From: Schistocephalus solidus
Taxonomy: Eukaryota; Platyhelminthes; Cestoda; Diphyllobothriidea; Diphyllobothriidae
Length of the DNA stretch: 64,000 nucleotides
Direction: 5' to 3'
Assembly: GCA_017591395.1 (NCBI GenBank)
Contig: WEDG01012274.1
Coordinates: forward strand, 35,846 to 99,845
Shown here: positions 61,965-64,000 of the stretch, piece after piece
Position numbering within the stretch: position 1 is the first letter of the stretch
Layout of the letters: each line of letters opens with the position of its first letter
Made by a program: the position numbers and the translations under genes
The notes under the pieces: generated by a model
What the model saw: only the letters and a program-made list of their open reading frames with translations
Database searches by the model: none
What the model was told of the DNA's origin: nothing

Positions 61965-64000
61965 CGCCGCCGAGCGCATGCTCGCGTTTCAGCCCTGTTG
62001 GCAAAAAGTCAGGCCGGCGATCGGGTCGAATGAGCGCGGCGAATACGCCTGAAACAGACGGGTGGCTTCATTCGCCTGATAGCTCTTCGTCGCGCCTCTA
62101 CCATAATCGTTTTAGTCGGCTCGGCACGTCGTTCACCGCATTCTCGTTACCATACGGAGCTGTTTCGAGCCGGAAAGCTACTGACGGGTGCCTGGTTTCG
62201 CAGCTTCGAATAAATATTTCCTATTCGGCGTCAGAGAATGACAGGCGGCGAGGCATCGATGAATTCGGTTCACGAAGTGCTTATGACGATTCGCTTAAGC
62301 GACGAAGTGCGGACGTTCGTACGAGCGCATGTTTCGGTGTTTCAGCCCTGAGTTATAAAGTCAGGCTATGATTATCGAATGGTATAAGAATAGCTCGAAA
62401 CAGATCGTACCACTACCATTATTTCTCGTCGCGTCTTCGCATTATAATTTCGGCCGAATTTCGCTCGGCACCGGTCGTTCGTCGCGACCTTCGCCACTAT
62501 TACGAGCCAGTTTTACCAGCCATCAGACGGCGCGCGCTCATTCTCGGTTTCGAATAAAATACTCATTCGCAGCGTCGCTAGAGAATGACAAAGCGGCGAA
62601 AATCGATGAATCCGGTTCATCGAAGCGTTTATGACGCATTCGCTGTGACTCCAGCGTTCGACTGCCCGCACGTACCGAGCGCATGCTCGGTAAGAAACCA
62701 GCCGGCGTCAGGCTATGATTGGCCGAATGATGTCAGATTATGCTCGAAACAGACTCGGTATCGACGGTACTCCATTATTTCTTCGTCGCGCCGGTACCTT
62801 CAGTAATTGGCCGACTGGTCGGCTCTCTGGCAATCGGTCGTTTCGGTTCGCGATCTTTCGCCACCATTGCTGTGTTTTGCGTGCTTTTCGTGGTGCCACT
62901 GTAGATCGGCGCGCGCCTATTCTCGCCTGAATGAATACTCGACTCCGCATTGCGAGAGACGATATGAGCAGGCGAGGCACTGATGAACTCTCGGTTTCGA
63001 TGAAGCGTTTGATGACTCATCTGCCAGGACCTTAGCAGGTGGACCGGTTCATGCGTCATTTCGAGCGCATTGCCTATCAGGTCTAGCAGCTGGCGGTGCT
63101 CAGGCGATGGACTGGCCGAATGTTTACGCAGAATAAGCCTCGAAACAGACCGCAGTATCATCCTTTACTATTATTCTTCGGTCGCGTTCTCTCGCATTGT
63201 AGATACACCGGGTCGAATTTCGGCCCGGCAATACGTCGCTCGTTCGCGCACCTTTGCCACTCAATACGGAGCCTGTTTTGTTTCAGAGCCACCGGACGTC
63301 TGCGCAAGCTACCATTCGCTTTCCGGAATAGTCAATACCGGATCTGCAGCGACAGAGAATGACAGGCGGCGAGGCATCGATGAATCTTCGTCTCGATGAA
63401 GCGTTTATGACTCCATCTGCCAGACGCAGCGTGACTCGTCTCGTGCCGCATTTCGAGCGCATTGCTTTCGTGTTTCAGTCCCCAGCCGGCAGTCAGGCTA
63501 TGATTGGCCGAATGAAGCGCAGAATAGCTCGAAACAGACGGTATCACCTTACTATTATTTCGTCGCGTCTTCGGCAATTAGTAAATCGGCCGAATTTCGG
63601 CTCGGCACTGGTCGCTCGTTCTCGCATCTTTGCCACTATACGGAGCTTTTGCTCGTTTCGGTAGCCATCAGATCGGCGCGCGCCTATTCTCGCTTTGAAT
63701 AAATACTTTGATCTGCAGCGACAGAGAATGACAGGGTGGCGAGGCACCGATGAACTTTCGCTCAATGAAAGCGTTTATGACTTCCATCTGCTGACTCCAG
63801 CGTGCGGACGCTCGCGCCGTACTCGAGCGCGCGTTTGCGTTTCGACCAGCCGGTGCGTCAGGTTGACGGCTGAATAGCGAATACGGAAACAATCGGTATC
63901 GGATCTACCTTACTTCGTCGCGTTCTCGCAATATAATTTGGCCGATTCGGCTCGGTATTGGTCAGTTCGTTCGCACTTTGCTACTCATACGGGAGTTGTT
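61965..64000 (+). repeat. Second tandem array, period about 350-400 bp, runs off the window
   Basis: Recurring landmarks: gagaatgacaggcggcgagg at 62234, 62581, 62954, 63355 and 63724 (spacings 347, 373, 401 and 369); gcatcgatgaattcggtt; gaagcgtttatgac; cgagcgcat followed by gtttcag; gtcaggctatgattggccga; gctcgaaacagac; ttcgtcgcgtcttcgcaat; cactatacggagc. Units differ by many small indels, like the right part of the first array. The composition (CpG-rich) and words are unrelated to the first array. At least five units are visible, and the array continues past 64000. Confidence 0.85.

Noticed and set aside
61261..62004. Overlapping open frames on both strands (170 and 190 codons) as possible bacterial genes
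   Set aside because: High G+C opens several frames at once here; no family motif is recognisable in either frame, so only the composition is reported.

Overview
The window is a piece of a large, intron-rich animal genome, about 60% A+T over its first 53 kb. The one confidently identified gene is the 5' part of a voltage-gated calcium channel alpha-1 subunit of the Cav2 (N/P/Q/R) type. It lies on the minus strand and I rebuilt it exon by exon: start codon at 35280, eight coding exons, and the last visible exon at 254-369, which carries the beta-subunit-binding site (AID). All splice phases agree. Together the exons encode about 424 residues: N-terminus, domain I S1 to S6, and the start of the I-II linker. 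Domains II to IV lie beyond the left edge of the window. Two details stand out. The first intron has the ends and branch site of a minor-spliceosome (U12, AT-AC) intron, and the pore exon lacks one base.

The introns (0.3 to 14.8 kb) and the flanking DNA hold decayed mobile elements: a Penelope-like retroelement (reverse transcriptase end plus GIY-YIG endonuclease), an RTE/CR1-like reverse-transcriptase remnant, and a family of tRNA-headed SINEs whose copies sit three times as head-to-head pairs. Very long introns, a Cav2 with divergent loops, and Penelope-like elements fit a flatworm with a large genome (tapeworm or fluke). This is inference; no diagnostic marker gene is present.

From 35.4 to 52 kb I find no confident gene. 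There is a threefold tandem duplication of a tRNA-like sequence at 42.8-43.5 kb and one weak exon candidate at 45.7 kb. From 52.5 kb on the window becomes repetitive. TA microsatellites and a SINE inverted repeat lead straight into a satellite array of about 31 units, roughly 235 bp each (53.45-60.42 kb). Its units become shorter and more indel-ridden to the right. A GC-rich stretch (60.4-61.9 kb) and a second, unrelated array with a period of about 350-400 bp (about 62-64 kb and beyond) follow. The right 10 kb looks like array-end sequence of low consensus quality, so open reading frames there should not be taken as genes.
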